A stretch of DNA of 26,796 nucleotides from DATADF01 sp046263155 (lineage in GTDB: Bacteria > Actinomycetota > CADDZG01 > WHSQ01), in the NCBI GenBank assembly GCA_046263155.1, contig JBHELF010000137.1:1-26796 (forward strand). The letters run 5' to 3'. The notes beneath the pieces were generated by a model. That model saw nothing but the letters and a program-made list of their open reading frames with translations, was not told the origin of the DNA and searched no databases. Positions 1 to 7,491 of this stretch are shown in pieces. Within the stretch, counting starts at the first letter, position 1. Each line of letters opens with the position of its first letter. The position numbers were made by a program, and so were the translations under genes.

Positions 1-172
1 ACCGCAGACCGACCTCTGCGTCCTTCCCGATTCGCTCGACGCGAACGATCTGGAACTGTCCGGGTTCGCGCGCACGACTCTCGACCATCTGGTGGATGTG
101 TCGGGCGAGGGCCGTGACCCGGTTGCCGTCGAGGCCCTGAGTTTGCTCTACCGGCTTTCCCGGAGCGCGTGA
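1..172 (+). CDS. C-terminal fragment, probable DNA-repair exonuclease/metallophosphoesterase (SbcD/YhaO-like)
   Basis: An open frame enters from the left edge (first complete codon at base 2) and ends at the TGA at 170-172, leaving 56 residues. The tail ends in a hydrophilic helix containing the residues EALSLLYRLSR. No catalytic motif lies inside the window. The stop shares its last base with the ATG of the SbcC-like ATPase at 172, so the two genes are almost certainly translated together. In YhaO/YhaN and SbcD/SbcC pairs a calcineurin-like nuclease gene sits directly upstream of the ATPase gene. The function is therefore inferred from position, not from the fragment itself. Confidence 0.6.
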   Translation, partial: PQTDLCVLPDSLDANDLELSGFARTTLDHLVDVSGEGRDPVAVEALSLLYRLSRSA

Positions 173-2799
173 TGAAGATTCACCGCATCCGTCTCCAGAA
201 CTACCGCGGCGTCTCCGAACGAGAGATCGAGCTCGCGCCCTCCGGCGTGACGGTGATCCACGGCCCCAACGAGATCGGCAAGACCTCGCACGTCGAAGCG
301 ATCACGGTGTTATTCGATTACAAAGACGACTCACGCAGCGAGCTGGTCCGCTCGCTGCAGCCCTCCGGTCGCGATGAAGCTCCAGTGGTCGAAGTGGAGT
401 TTGCCAGCGGCAGCTACCACCTCACGTACAGGAAGCAGTTTCTGAGGAGGCCTAAAACAGAGCTCGTCATTCACGCACCCGAACGCAAGACAATGACCGG
501 CCGACCCGCGCATCACATGGTTCAGAAGATTCTTGGCGAGACTCTGGACGAGGATCTGTGGCGCGCTCTGCGTATCGACCAGGGGAGCAGGCCCGAGCAA
601 GCGCAACTTGGCTCCATCCTGAGCCTGGGCGCAGCCCTCGACCGCGCCGCGGGCGAGGCGCCGGCCGGCGATTCGGACGTCGCGCTCTTCGATCGTGTCC
701 ACGAGGAGTACCTCCGCTACTTCACCGAACGGGGTCACCCGGCACGCGCTCTGAAGCAGGCCCGCGAGCTGAAGGAGGAAGCCGAAGCGCAGGTCGACAA
801 GATCAGGCACGAGATGCAGGGGTTGGACGACGACATTGCCCGCGCGGTTCGTTTGGAGGCCGAATTAGAGACCCTGCGAGTGCAGGAAAACCAGGCCGCG
901 CGACTCGCGATCGAGGCCGAGACACGCTGGCAGGCCGTACTCGGGTTGGCCGACGCGGTCGAAGCGCGAAGCACCAAGCGAGACGTCTGCCGGGAGAAGA
1001 TCCAGCTTGCATCCAACGAGTTGGCGCTGCGAGATCAGCTGGTGGCACAGGTGGGCGAGGCGGAGGCCAAGGTTGCCGAACTCAGCGAGGACCTCCGTGC
1101 CTTGGAGCCGAATCAGTCCGATCTCATGGCGCATCACAAATCCGTGGCCGAGCGCGTGAAGCAGGCGCGGCGAGATCATGAGGACGCACTCGAGACCCAT
1201 GGGCTGCGGCAACGTCAGTTCGAATTTCGACGTGACGAGTTCGACCTGAAGACGCTGACCGAGCGCTTTCAACACGTCGAGGAAGCCACCGCTGAGGCCG
1301 CGACCGCGACCTCGATTCTTTCCGGGTCCACGATCGACGAGCACATCCTCGACGACATCAAAACCAAATCGATCGACGTGGAGCGCGCCAAGGGCGCTCT
1401 GATTGCCGGCGGGGCCCTCGTGAGCATTCGGTCGCTCGGTCCCGAGTTGCACCTCGAGGTGGACGGCTATCCGATGGAGATCAAAGCAGGTGAGCCGGGT
1501 GAGGTGAAGGTGACCGACAGCCTGGTTCTAAATCTCGTCGATCAAATGGAGCTCGAGTTGCGGCCGGGCTCAACCGTGGACGGTTTGGCCAAGGAGTTGC
1601 AGGCCACAACCGACGTATTGAATCGCTTGCTCTCGAAGGCCGGCGCCACCGATCTGAAGTCCGCGGAACACGCGATGGAGCAACGCCGTCGCGCCGAGCT
1701 TGCTCTCAGCCACGCGCGCGAGACCATCCAGGCCAACCTCCGGGATCTCACGCCCGAAGCGATGCAGGCCAAGATCACCGCTTTGCGGCTTGCCCTCGAG
1801 ACATCGGTCAAGGGCCTCGGAGATGAGCTGCCGTCACACGACGATGCTCGTCGGCGCGCGAAAGAAGCCGAGCAAAGGTGGCACGAGGCTCAACGTTCGC
1901 TGCGGGAAGCCGAAGCCGAACTCGAGACGGCCGCCCGAGGGACACAGCAGTTATCCGAGCTACGTTTGGACTTAGAGGCCGCCCTTCGGGCGACGGAGGA
2001 GCAGGTCCGCGTTGGACGTGCGCGTCTAGAGGAGGCCCGAGCCCTGCGTTCGGACGCGCATCTCCATGATGCGAACACGGAGGCCGAGAACGCGCTTCGT
2101 CTCGCCGAAGCCGAGCTTGCCCAGGCGGAAGCCGAACTGGGCCGGCGTGCGCCCGAGGACCTGAGGCGCTTGGCCGAGGACGCGGACACTGCCCGCGATG
2201 GCATCGCGGCAAGGGTTGCGGAGCTTCACCATGCCCACATCGAGTTGATGGCCGACCTGCGGGCACGGGGCGAGCTGGGACTCCATGCCCGTCTCGAAGA
2301 GGCCGAGGCCGCTCTGCAAGAGGCGCAGCGGGAATCCGACCGAGTCGAGACACGGGCTGCTGCGGCGAGGCTCCTGTACGAGACGATGTCCAACCATCGC
2401 CAAGCCGCCACACGCGGATACGTTCGTCCGCTGAAAGACGCGATCGAGAGACTTGGGCGGGTCGTGTTCGGCGACTCCTTCGGCGTCGAGCTCGATGAAA
2501 GTCTCCAGATCTCCAACCGGGTTCTCGATGGAAGCGTCGTCGGCTTCAAGCACTTGAGCGGGGGAGCGAAGGAGCAGCTGTCGCTTATCACTCGGATCGC
2601 CTGTGCGTCGCTGGTCTCACAGGACGACGGAGCACCCGTCTTGATCGATGATGCCCTCGGAAACTCCGATCCGCAGAGACTCGAAGCCATGGCCGCCGTG
2701 CTGAGCCTGGTTGGACGCACCTGCCAGGTCATCCTCCTCACCTGCCATCCCGGTTGGTACGCGCGGATCGCGGGTGCGAAGGTCGTCTCTTTCGGCTGA
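172..2799 (+). CDS. SbcC/YhaN-type coiled-coil ABC-class ATPase
   Basis: This 875-residue protein belongs to the SMC/Rad50/SbcC superfamily, which holds or processes DNA ends with a partner nuclease. The Walker A motif GPNEIGKTS is at about residues 31-39. Long charged Ala/Glu/Arg-rich coiled coils run from about 190 to 390 and from about 500 to 760. The ABC signature LSGGAKEQ is near 795 and the Walker B motif PVLIDDAL near 822-829. Between the two coils, at about 395-490, lies a segment that looks beta-rich. There is no CxxC zinc hook as in Rad50/SbcC, which argues for the YhaN-like branch. ATG 172 is preferred over GTG 169 because CGGAG lies six bases before it, and it overlaps the upstream stop as TGATG. 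The cellular role is inferred from family and the paired upstream gene. Confidence 0.88.
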   Translation: MKIHRIRLQNYRGVSEREIELAPSGVTVIHGPNEIGKTSHVEAITVLFDYKDDSRSELVRSLQPSGRDEAPVVEVEFASGSYHLTYRKQFLRRPKTELVIHAPERKTMTGRPAHHMVQKILGETLDEDLWRALRIDQGSRPEQAQLGSILSLGAALDRAAGEAPAGDSDVALFDRVHEEYLRYFTERGHPARALKQARELKEEAEAQVDKIRHEMQGLDDDIARAVRLEAELETLRVQENQAARLAIEAETRWQAVLGLADAVEARSTKRDVCREKIQLASNELALRDQLVAQVGEAEAKVAELSEDLRALEPNQSDLMAHHKSVAERVKQARRDHEDALETHGLRQRQFEFRRDEFDLKTLTERFQHVEEATAEAATATSILSGSTIDEHILDDIKTKSIDVERAKGALIAGGALVSIRSLGPELHLEVDGYPMEIKAGEPGEVKVTDSLVLNLVDQMELELRPGSTVDGLAKELQATTDVLNRLLSKAGATDLKSAEHAMEQRRRAELALSHARETIQANLRDLTPEAMQAKITALRLALETSVKGLGDELPSHDDARRRAKEAEQRWHEAQRSLREAEAELETAARGTQQLSELRLDLEAALRATEEQVRVGRARLEEARALRSDAHLHDANTEAENALRLAEAELAQAEAELGRRAPEDLRRLAEDADTARDGIAARVAELHHAHIELMADLRARGELGLHARLEEAEAALQEAQRESDRVETRAAAARLLYETMSNHRQAATRGYVRPLKDAIERLGRVVFGDSFGVELDESLQISNRVLDGSVVGFKHLSGGAKEQLSLITRIACASLVSQDDGAPVLIDDALGNSDPQRLEAMAAVLSLVGRTCQVILLTCHPGWYARIAGAKVVSFG

Positions 2800-2836
2800 T
2801 CACTCCAATCCAGGCATTTCCGCCCAGGGCTTCTAG

Positions 2837-2842
2837 TACTTT
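2837..2842 (+). promoter_or_regulatory. Candidate -10 hexamer TACTTT for leaderless transcription of the aldolase gene
   Basis: TACTTT fits TANNNT and ends exactly six bases before the ATG at 2849, placing it at -12 to -7 relative to the start codon. No Shine-Dalgarno sequence lies between them. This is the geometry expected for leaderless actinobacterial mRNAs. No good -35 hexamer is visible. Confidence 0.5.
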
Positions 2843-2848
2843 TGTGAG

Positions 2849-3523
2849 ATGAACAGCAAGCTCTTCAATTCGCGTGTCGATCGGCTGCACGACTCGGTCG
2901 TGGTCGCCATTTTCCGAATGCGCGCGGCGGAGCATGCCGTCGAGGGGATAGCGGCCGCGGTACGGGGGGGCTTCGGGGCGGTCGAGGTCACGATGAACAC
3001 TCCGGACGCGACCGACGCGCTCGCCCAGGTGGCCGGCCGTACCGATGCCATCCTGGGCGCCGGCAGTCTGCTCTCGGCGGAACAGGTTAAGGAGGCTTAC
3101 GACGCGGGAGCCGAGTTCGTGGTGACTCCGGTCGTGATCCCCGAGGTAGTCGATGCGGCCCATGATTTGTCGATTCCGGCCATCATCGGCGCGGCCTCGC
3201 CTTCAGAGATCTGGCTTGCGCGACGATCCGGCGCCGACTGGGTGAAGGTGTTTCCCGTCGAATCCCTGGGGGGCCCCGACTACATCTCTCAGGTTCTCGG
3301 CCCGTTGGATGGGACTCCCATGTGGGTGACGGGGGGTCTGACTCCCGAGAACTACCTCGGCTATCTCGACGCCGGCGCCGGCGTGGTCGGCTTCGGCGCG
3401 GAAACCTTCGAGCCGGAATTGGCGGTCGCCGGCAACTACGAAGAGATGGAGCGGCGCGCCATCGAGGTGACGCGGCGTCTGGACGTCTACACCACTGAGC
3501 GAGCGGCGGCCGAGAAAGAGTAG
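2849..3523 (+). CDS. KDPG/KHG aldolase family protein (class I Schiff-base aldolase)
   Basis: This 224-residue TIM-barrel protein resembles 2-keto-3-deoxy-6-phosphogluconate / 4-hydroxy-2-oxoglutarate aldolase (Eda), which cleaves KDPG to pyruvate and glyceraldehyde 3-phosphate. The catalytic pair is present: Glu46 in VEVTMNT and Schiff-base Lys133 in WVKVFPVE. The GAGSLL (about 70-75) and VTGGLTPENY strands are also typical. Two substrate-pocket positions differ from E. coli Eda as I recall it: the Arg after the catalytic Glu strand is Asn50, and the terminal phosphate loop, usually VGGSW, reads VGFGA. The enzyme may therefore prefer another 2-keto-3-deoxy or hydroxy acid. No SD precedes the start, but a -10-like hexamer sits at leaderless distance. 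It converges on the WS/DGAT gene 15 bases downstream. No other sugar-acid gene is nearby. Confidence 0.82.
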   Translation: MNSKLFNSRVDRLHDSVVVAIFRMRAAEHAVEGIAAAVRGGFGAVEVTMNTPDATDALAQVAGRTDAILGAGSLLSAEQVKEAYDAGAEFVVTPVVIPEVVDAAHDLSIPAIIGAASPSEIWLARRSGADWVKVFPVESLGGPDYISQVLGPLDGTPMWVTGGLTPENYLGYLDAGAGVVGFGAETFEPELAVAGNYEEMERRAIEVTRRLDVYTTERAAAEKE

Positions 3524-3538
3524 TAGGGCGCGGGCTGC

Positions 3539-4921
3539 TCAGGCAGTCGCGGCGAGAAGCTCCGCCAGCGCCTTCTCTATCCCCTCGGCGAGTACTCCGA
3601 TGTCGGCCGCCGTGTCGTAGTCCCCGAGAAGGCCGAACCCGATCGTCCCGTTGTAGGAGAGCAGCGCTATTCCAATAGTGGTGTTGTCGGAGAGAGGCAC
3701 GACTGGATACACCTCTTGCATCTCGCGACCCATCGAATACAAAGGGAACTGCGGGCCCGGGACGTTCGTGACCACGAGGTTGTAGGCCCGCTGGCGCGCG
3801 ACCAAGCGTGCGGCTTGAGCCAGGATTGTGGGGGGAGCGAACTCGGCGAGCTCCGTCAATACCTGAGCACCAACGGCCTGACCCGATCCCTTCAGATTCT
3901 GCATCCGCTCGCTCATGAGCTGGAGCCTTCGGATCGGGTCCGGCTCCGAGATGGGCAGCGGCGCCCACATCGATGCGACACGATTGCCCAGGGCACCGCG
4001 TTCCTGATCGGCGCGCACGGAGACCGGCACCATCGCTCGCAACTCGAGATCGTCGATTCGCTCTCCGCGCGCCTGCAACAGGTGGCGGAGCCCGCCGGCT
4101 ACAACGGAGAGGACGACATCGTTGACGGTGCCTCCGAGCGTGTTTTTCACGCGCTTGATCTCTTGAAGATCGGCGAGCACCGTTTCGAAGCGCCGGTGCG
4201 GTCCGATGGGTTGGTTGATCGATGAAGCCGGCGCGTCGAAGGAGCCGCCGATAAACGCGCCGAGTGCCTTGAGGGAATGTCCCAGCTTGTTCGGGATGCT
4301 CGTCGGGTCGCTCGCCGCCGACTGCAGGGAGCGCAGAACCTCGGCCGGCGAGGTAAGCCGCTCGCGCACTCCGTCGATCAAGAGCTCCTCGGGCTTGGGT
4401 TCGGGTTCGGGATGCCACTCCTCGATGAAGGGCTGCTGGGCGGGGTTGCGTTCGAGGTCGAGGATCACCGACATGATGTCGGCCCCCGACACCCCGTCGA
4501 CAAGACAATGATGTGTCTTAGAGATCATGGCGTAGCGATCGCCCGCCAGACCCTCGGCAAACCAGATCTCCCACAGCGGCTTCGTGCGGTCGAGCTGCTG
4601 CGACATGATCCGGGCGATAAGCCGCTTCAGTTTGCTGGGATCGCCCGGGGCCGGTAGAGCGGTGTGTCGTACGTGGTACTCCAGATTGAAATGGGCGTCG
4701 TCCACCCAGACCGGCCGGCCCAGCCCGAATGGGACGAAGGCGAGCTTTTGTCGAAAGCGGGGGACCTGGCTCAGGCGTGTGGCGAAGCCATCGAGGATGT
4801 CCTCATATGCCGGAGGAGGCCCCTCGAAGATCGCGGCACCTCCGACGTGCATGTGCGTGTTGGGCCCCTCGAGGTGCAGGAACATCTCGTCCAGCACGCC
4901 GAGCCGTTGATAGCGAGACAT
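3539..4921 (-). CDS. Wax ester synthase / diacylglycerol acyltransferase (WS/DGAT)
   Basis: This 460-residue protein transfers acyl groups from acyl-CoA to long-chain alcohols or diacylglycerol, forming neutral storage lipid. The condensing motif HHxxxDG is intact as HHCLVDG at residues 137-143. The family-typical N-terminus (RLGVLDEMFLHLE), an IWFAEGL stretch and the late NVPGP segment are present. The length matches the family norm of about 460-480. The start is supported by TACCAT at -12 to -7 with a TAGACC -35 element 17 bases upstream. These enzymes are abundant in Actinomycetota that accumulate triacylglycerol. Acyl-chain and alcohol specificity cannot be read from the sequence. The two-gene micro-operon lies 73 bases upstream on the same strand, so read-through is possible, although this gene has its own promoter candidate. 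Confidence 0.92.
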   Translation of the reverse strand: MSRYQRLGVLDEMFLHLEGPNTHMHVGGAAIFEGPPPAYEDILDGFATRLSQVPRFRQKLAFVPFGLGRPVWVDDAHFNLEYHVRHTALPAPGDPSKLKRLIARIMSQQLDRTKPLWEIWFAEGLAGDRYAMISKTHHCLVDGVSGADIMSVILDLERNPAQQPFIEEWHPEPEPKPEELLIDGVRERLTSPAEVLRSLQSAASDPTSIPNKLGHSLKALGAFIGGSFDAPASSINQPIGPHRRFETVLADLQEIKRVKNTLGGTVNDVVLSVVAGGLRHLLQARGERIDDLELRAMVPVSVRADQERGALGNRVASMWAPLPISEPDPIRRLQLMSERMQNLKGSGQAVGAQVLTELAEFAPPTILAQAARLVARQRAYNLVVTNVPGPQFPLYSMGREMQEVYPVVPLSDNTTIGIALLSYNGTIGFGLLGDYDTAADIGVLAEGIEKALAELLAATA

Positions 4922-4927
4922 AGCCCG

Positions 4928-4956
4928 ATGGTAGGGCCCTGGTCCCCCTAGGTCTA
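4928..4956 (-). promoter_or_regulatory. Candidate leaderless promoter of the WS/DGAT gene
   Basis: Read on the minus strand, TAGACC (4956-4951; four of six matches to TTGACA) is separated by 17 bases from TACCAT (4933-4928). The latter ends six bases before the ATG at 4921. No ribosome-binding site lies between, so transcription may begin at or next to the start codon. Confidence 0.55.
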
Positions 4957-4994
4957 CCCGGCTCGACTTTACGTGTGCGTCTGACGGAAGGGTC

Positions 4995-5162
4995 CTATGA
5001 AGCCACCACCTGGGTCACGTAGTCGTCCGCAAGCTCGACTAGGTCGGTGATCACGTCCGCGGCTCGGTCGAAGCCGTCGCTGACCAAGCGATCTCGCAAG
5101 CCGGCAAGCGTGCCGACGAGCAGCACGATCACGATGTCGCCGAGATCGGGGACGGCCTTCAT
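4995..5162 (-). CDS. Small unknown protein, 55 aa, coupled to the zinc-finger-like gene
   Basis: The ATG at 5162-5160 overlaps the TGA of the upstream 53-residue gene as ATGA, a classic translational-coupling junction. The frame runs to TAG at 4997-4995. The product has a short hydrophobic stretch (DIVIVLLVGTLAGL, about residues 9-22), too short and too charged at its edges for a confident membrane segment, followed by an acidic amphipathic helix (about 29-53). I recognise no family. The same frame stays open upstream to 5276, but that extension lies wholly inside the upstream gene and is unlikely to be used. The strongest evidence for reality is the ATGA overlap with a gene that has a near-perfect SD. 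Function unknown; it may act with its partner. Confidence 0.6.
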   Translation of the reverse strand: MKAVPDLGDIVIVLLVGTLAGLRDRLVSDGFDRAADVITDLVELADDYVTQVVAS

Positions 5163-5320
5163 CGCTTCGACCCACCCTTGCCCCGGCGCATCACCTCGGG
5201 ATGCTTCGCCCAGTAGTGCCTGCGCACCGCCGGACCGAAGGACCAACCCTCCGGGATCCGGATCCTGCGTTTGCACCTCGTGCAGAGGAAGTTCTTCGCC
5301 CTCGGTTCCGCTTTAGGCAT
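5159..5320 (-). CDS. Small Cys2His2-like zinc-binding protein, 53 aa
   Basis: A 53-residue frame starts at ATG 5320-5318, preceded by AGGAGG at a seven-base spacing, one of the best ribosome-binding sites in the window. The basic protein holds Cys13-x2-Cys16, then 18 residues, then His35-x4-His40 (CTRC ... HYWAKH), consistent with one zinc site resembling a stretched C2H2 finger. Both ends are rich in Lys and Arg, which suits nucleic-acid binding. A TANNNT hexamer (TATCGT, plus-strand 5360-5365) would give a leader of roughly 30 bases. It overlaps the downstream 55-residue gene by four bases. It is short enough to be missed by length-filtered gene callers. The zinc site is inferred from residue pattern only; I do not recognise a named family. 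Confidence 0.75.
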   Translation of the reverse strand: MPKAEPRAKNFLCTRCKRRIRIPEGWSFGPAVRRHYWAKHPEVMRRGKGGSKR

Positions 5321-5327
5321 AACGACA

Positions 5328-5333
5328 CCTCCT
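5328..5333 (-). promoter_or_regulatory. Shine-Dalgarno AGGAGG for the 53-aa gene
   Basis: The minus strand reads AGGAGG followed by seven bases and then ATG at 5320. This near-perfect site decides the start and is the main evidence that the short frame is translated. Confidence 0.8.
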
Positions 5334-5450
5334 GCGGTCCCGGAAGCGCGGCCGATCTCACGATAGAGGCCACCACCGACAAAAAGTGGGCCCGGGGCGG
5401 GCGGGGACGGCCGCGGCGCACGGAGGCCGGTCGCCTGGTATTCAGGAGCG

Positions 5451-6479
5451 ATGAAGGCGATCGCGATACGGGGCTACGGCGGGGTCGAGCAGGTGGAGCT
5501 CGTTGACCTGCCCGAGCCCGAGCCGGGCCCCGACGAGGTAGTCGTGCGGCTGCGCGCGGCGGCCTTGAATCATCTCGACCTCTGGACTCTCTCGGGCACT
5601 CTGGCGCTGACGATCCAGTTTCCCTTCACGCTGGGAGCCGACGGAGCGGGAGAGGTCGTGGCGACGGCAGCCTCGGTGCGCGGCGTGAAGGTCGGAGCGA
5701 ACGTCCTGATCAACCCTGGGATCTCTTGCCGCGAGTGTGAGCAGTGCCGTGCGGGCGAGGAGTCGCGCTGTGTCAACTTCCGGCTGCTGGGCCGACACGT
5801 ACCCGGCACTTTTGCTCAGTTCGTGAGGGTCCCCTCTACGAACGTCTGGCCGATCCCGGAGCATCTGTCGATGGCTCAGGCCGCCGCTCTGGGCGTGACC
5901 TTCGGGACGGCCTATCGAAACCTGTTCACCGTGGGACGACTGATGGCGGGCGAGTCCTTGCTCATAACGGGAATCGGTGGGGGCCTGGCCCTGTCACTGT
6001 TTCAACTGGGTCGCCCCATCGCGGAGAAGCTCTTCGTCACGTCCTCCTCGTCCAAAAAGCTCGATCGTGCCGCCGCGTTGGGCGCCGATGCCGGCATTAA
6101 CTACAAAGATGAGGACGTCGCCGCCGCGGTGCGCGCGCTCACGGATGGACGCGGCGTGGATCTGATCGTGGACGCCGCGGGCGGCGACACGATCGACACC
6201 TCGCTTCAGTGTCTGCGGCCGGGGGGGCGCCTCGTCATCTCAGGCGCGACCGCCGGCGCCGAGGGCCGCTTCAACTTGCGCCGCCTTTTTGGACAGCACT
6301 TTCACATCATCGGCTCGACTATGGCCTCCGATCGCGACTTCTCCGAGATGTTGCGCGAGCTCACCGCCCGCAGGATCGAACCCGTGATCGATCGCACGTT
6401 TCCGCTGGCCGAGGCAGCCGACGCGCTGGCGTACCTCGAGTCTCAGAGCCAGTTCGGGAAGGTCGTACTCGAGATCTGA
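5451..6479 (+). CDS. Zinc-containing MDR oxidoreductase, quinone-reductase-like
   Basis: This 342-residue medium-chain dehydrogenase/reductase has the GroES-like fold at its N-terminus and a Rossmann domain (about 140-290) with the dinucleotide loop ITGIGGGLALSL near 172. A structural-zinc lobe is present: four Cys in CRECEQCRAGEESRC (about 89-103). The catalytic-zinc ligands of alcohol dehydrogenases are missing: the usual Cys is replaced in NHLDLW and the GHE motif reads GAD. The enzyme therefore looks like an NAD(P)H-dependent quinone or enone reductase that keeps only the structural zinc. AGGAG lies very close to the ATG, and TATTCA sits at the leaderless -10 position, so the initiation mode is unclear. 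Its stop is only four bases from the convergent stop of the P1 peptidase gene. Substrate unknown. Confidence 0.85.
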   Translation: MKAIAIRGYGGVEQVELVDLPEPEPGPDEVVVRLRAAALNHLDLWTLSGTLALTIQFPFTLGADGAGEVVATAASVRGVKVGANVLINPGISCRECEQCRAGEESRCVNFRLLGRHVPGTFAQFVRVPSTNVWPIPEHLSMAQAAALGVTFGTAYRNLFTVGRLMAGESLLITGIGGGLALSLFQLGRPIAEKLFVTSSSSKKLDRAAALGADAGINYKDEDVAAAVRALTDGRGVDLIVDAAGGDTIDTSLQCLRPGGRLVISGATAGAEGRFNLRRLFGQHFHIIGSTMASDRDFSEMLRELTARRIEPVIDRTFPLAEAADALAYLESQSQFGKVVLEI

Positions 6480-6483
6480 GAGA

Positions 6484-7404
6484 TCAAGCCGGAGCGTTGC
6501 TTGCTGTCTCCGGCGCGACGGCGTTGCGGACGGCCGCCGCCATTGCCTCGGTCGCCAAGGCGCCCATGATGTCGAGATTGGACGGGGGAGTATCGCCGTC
6601 GGCAGGTGCGGCGATTGCGAACACCACGTCACCGTCGTAGCGCGTGTGAGCCGGAACGACTGAAACCGTGATTCCATCGGCGCCTCGAGCCGCGAGCCAG
6701 CGCACCTCTCGCTTGTCCAGCGTCGCCTTGACCGCGATCACGCCAAGCACCGTGTTGGTCGGGATTTCGGCGTCGGGCGGTCCCGGCGGCTGAAAACGTG
6801 GATGGTCGGCGCGCGTTCCCGCGACGACATTTCCCTCGCCGTCGATGACGTCGCCCACAGAGTTCACAACCGCCAGAGCGGAAACGCGGGTGCCCTCGGC
6901 GTCGACGCGCGCGATCCCCAATCCACCCGGAGAGGCATAGGGACGACCGGCCCATTTGCCGACTGTGGCTCCGGTACCGGCTCCGACGCGGCCCGTACTG
7001 ACCGCGCCCTCGATCGCCGTGTCGCACGCGGCGCGACCCTGCTCGGCCCGCGGGCGCACGGCGGCATCTCCCACCGATAGATCGAAGATGACGGCGGCAG
7101 GCACGATCGGGACCACGCCGACGGCGGTTTGATAGCCGATGCCCTTCTCCTCCAGCCATGCCTGTACCCCATCCGCGACCGCCAGACCGAAGGCGCTTCC
7201 CCCTGTGAGCACCAGCCCATGGATTTCCGTTAGTCGACGATCGGGATGCAGCTGTTCGACTTCGCGGGTTCCGGGAGACGAGCCGCGAATCTCGCACGAC
7301 GAAACGTTCCCCAACGGAGGGAGCACAACGGTGCAGCCGGTGCGCGCGTCGTCGTTGGTGGAGTGACCGATCTTGAATCCGAAGCCGAGAGAGCCACGTC
7401 CCAC
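6484..7404 (-). CDS. P1 family (DmpA/NylC-like) N-terminal-nucleophile peptidase/amidohydrolase
   Basis: This 306-residue protein matches the DmpA/P1 family of self-cleaving hydrolases, which includes L-aminopeptidase/D-esterase DmpA and nylon oligomer hydrolase NylC. Supporting features are KIGHSTND near the N-terminus, the LTGGSAFGLAVADGVQAW block (about 66-83), the GAGTGATVGKW block (about 141-151) and the junction PTNTVLGVIA. By family analogy cleavage would fall between Asn217 and Thr218, freeing Thr218 as nucleophile, as in NylC (Asn/Thr) rather than DmpA (Gly/Ser). The start is GTG at 7404 with AGGGA or the more distant GAGGAG upstream. Neighbours do not indicate the substrate. It faces the membrane-protein gene divergently and the MDR gene convergently. 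The family call is firm; the amide or peptide substrate is unknown. Confidence 0.88.
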   Translation of the reverse strand: MGRGSLGFGFKIGHSTNDDARTGCTVVLPPLGNVSSCEIRGSSPGTREVEQLHPDRRLTEIHGLVLTGGSAFGLAVADGVQAWLEEKGIGYQTAVGVVPIVPAAVIFDLSVGDAAVRPRAEQGRAACDTAIEGAVSTGRVGAGTGATVGKWAGRPYASPGGLGIARVDAEGTRVSALAVVNSVGDVIDGEGNVVAGTRADHPRFQPPGPPDAEIPTNTVLGVIAVKATLDKREVRWLAARGADGITVSVVPAHTRYDGDVVFAIAAPADGDTPPSNLDIMGALATEAMAAAVRNAVAPETASNAPA

Positions 7405-7491
7405 TACGTCCCTGGCTCCTCGTCAGACACGGTATGCACGATCACACCGTCGCTCGTCTCAACAACTCCGTTCGCGCGAGCTCGCTGCAGC

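Noticed and set aside
3183..4508. 441-codon open frame on the minus strand
   Set aside because: It is out of frame with the WS/DGAT gene and also antisense to the aldolase gene, with Arg/Pro-rich low-complexity composition typical of high-GC shadow frames.
5163..5276. Upstream extension of the 55-aa gene to a start near 5276
   Set aside because: It lies fully inside the 53-aa gene; the ATGA overlap gives a simpler start.
7246..7491. Upstream extension of the membrane-protein frame
   Set aside because: It is antisense to the P1 peptidase gene and polar and Arg-rich, unlike the membrane protein that follows.
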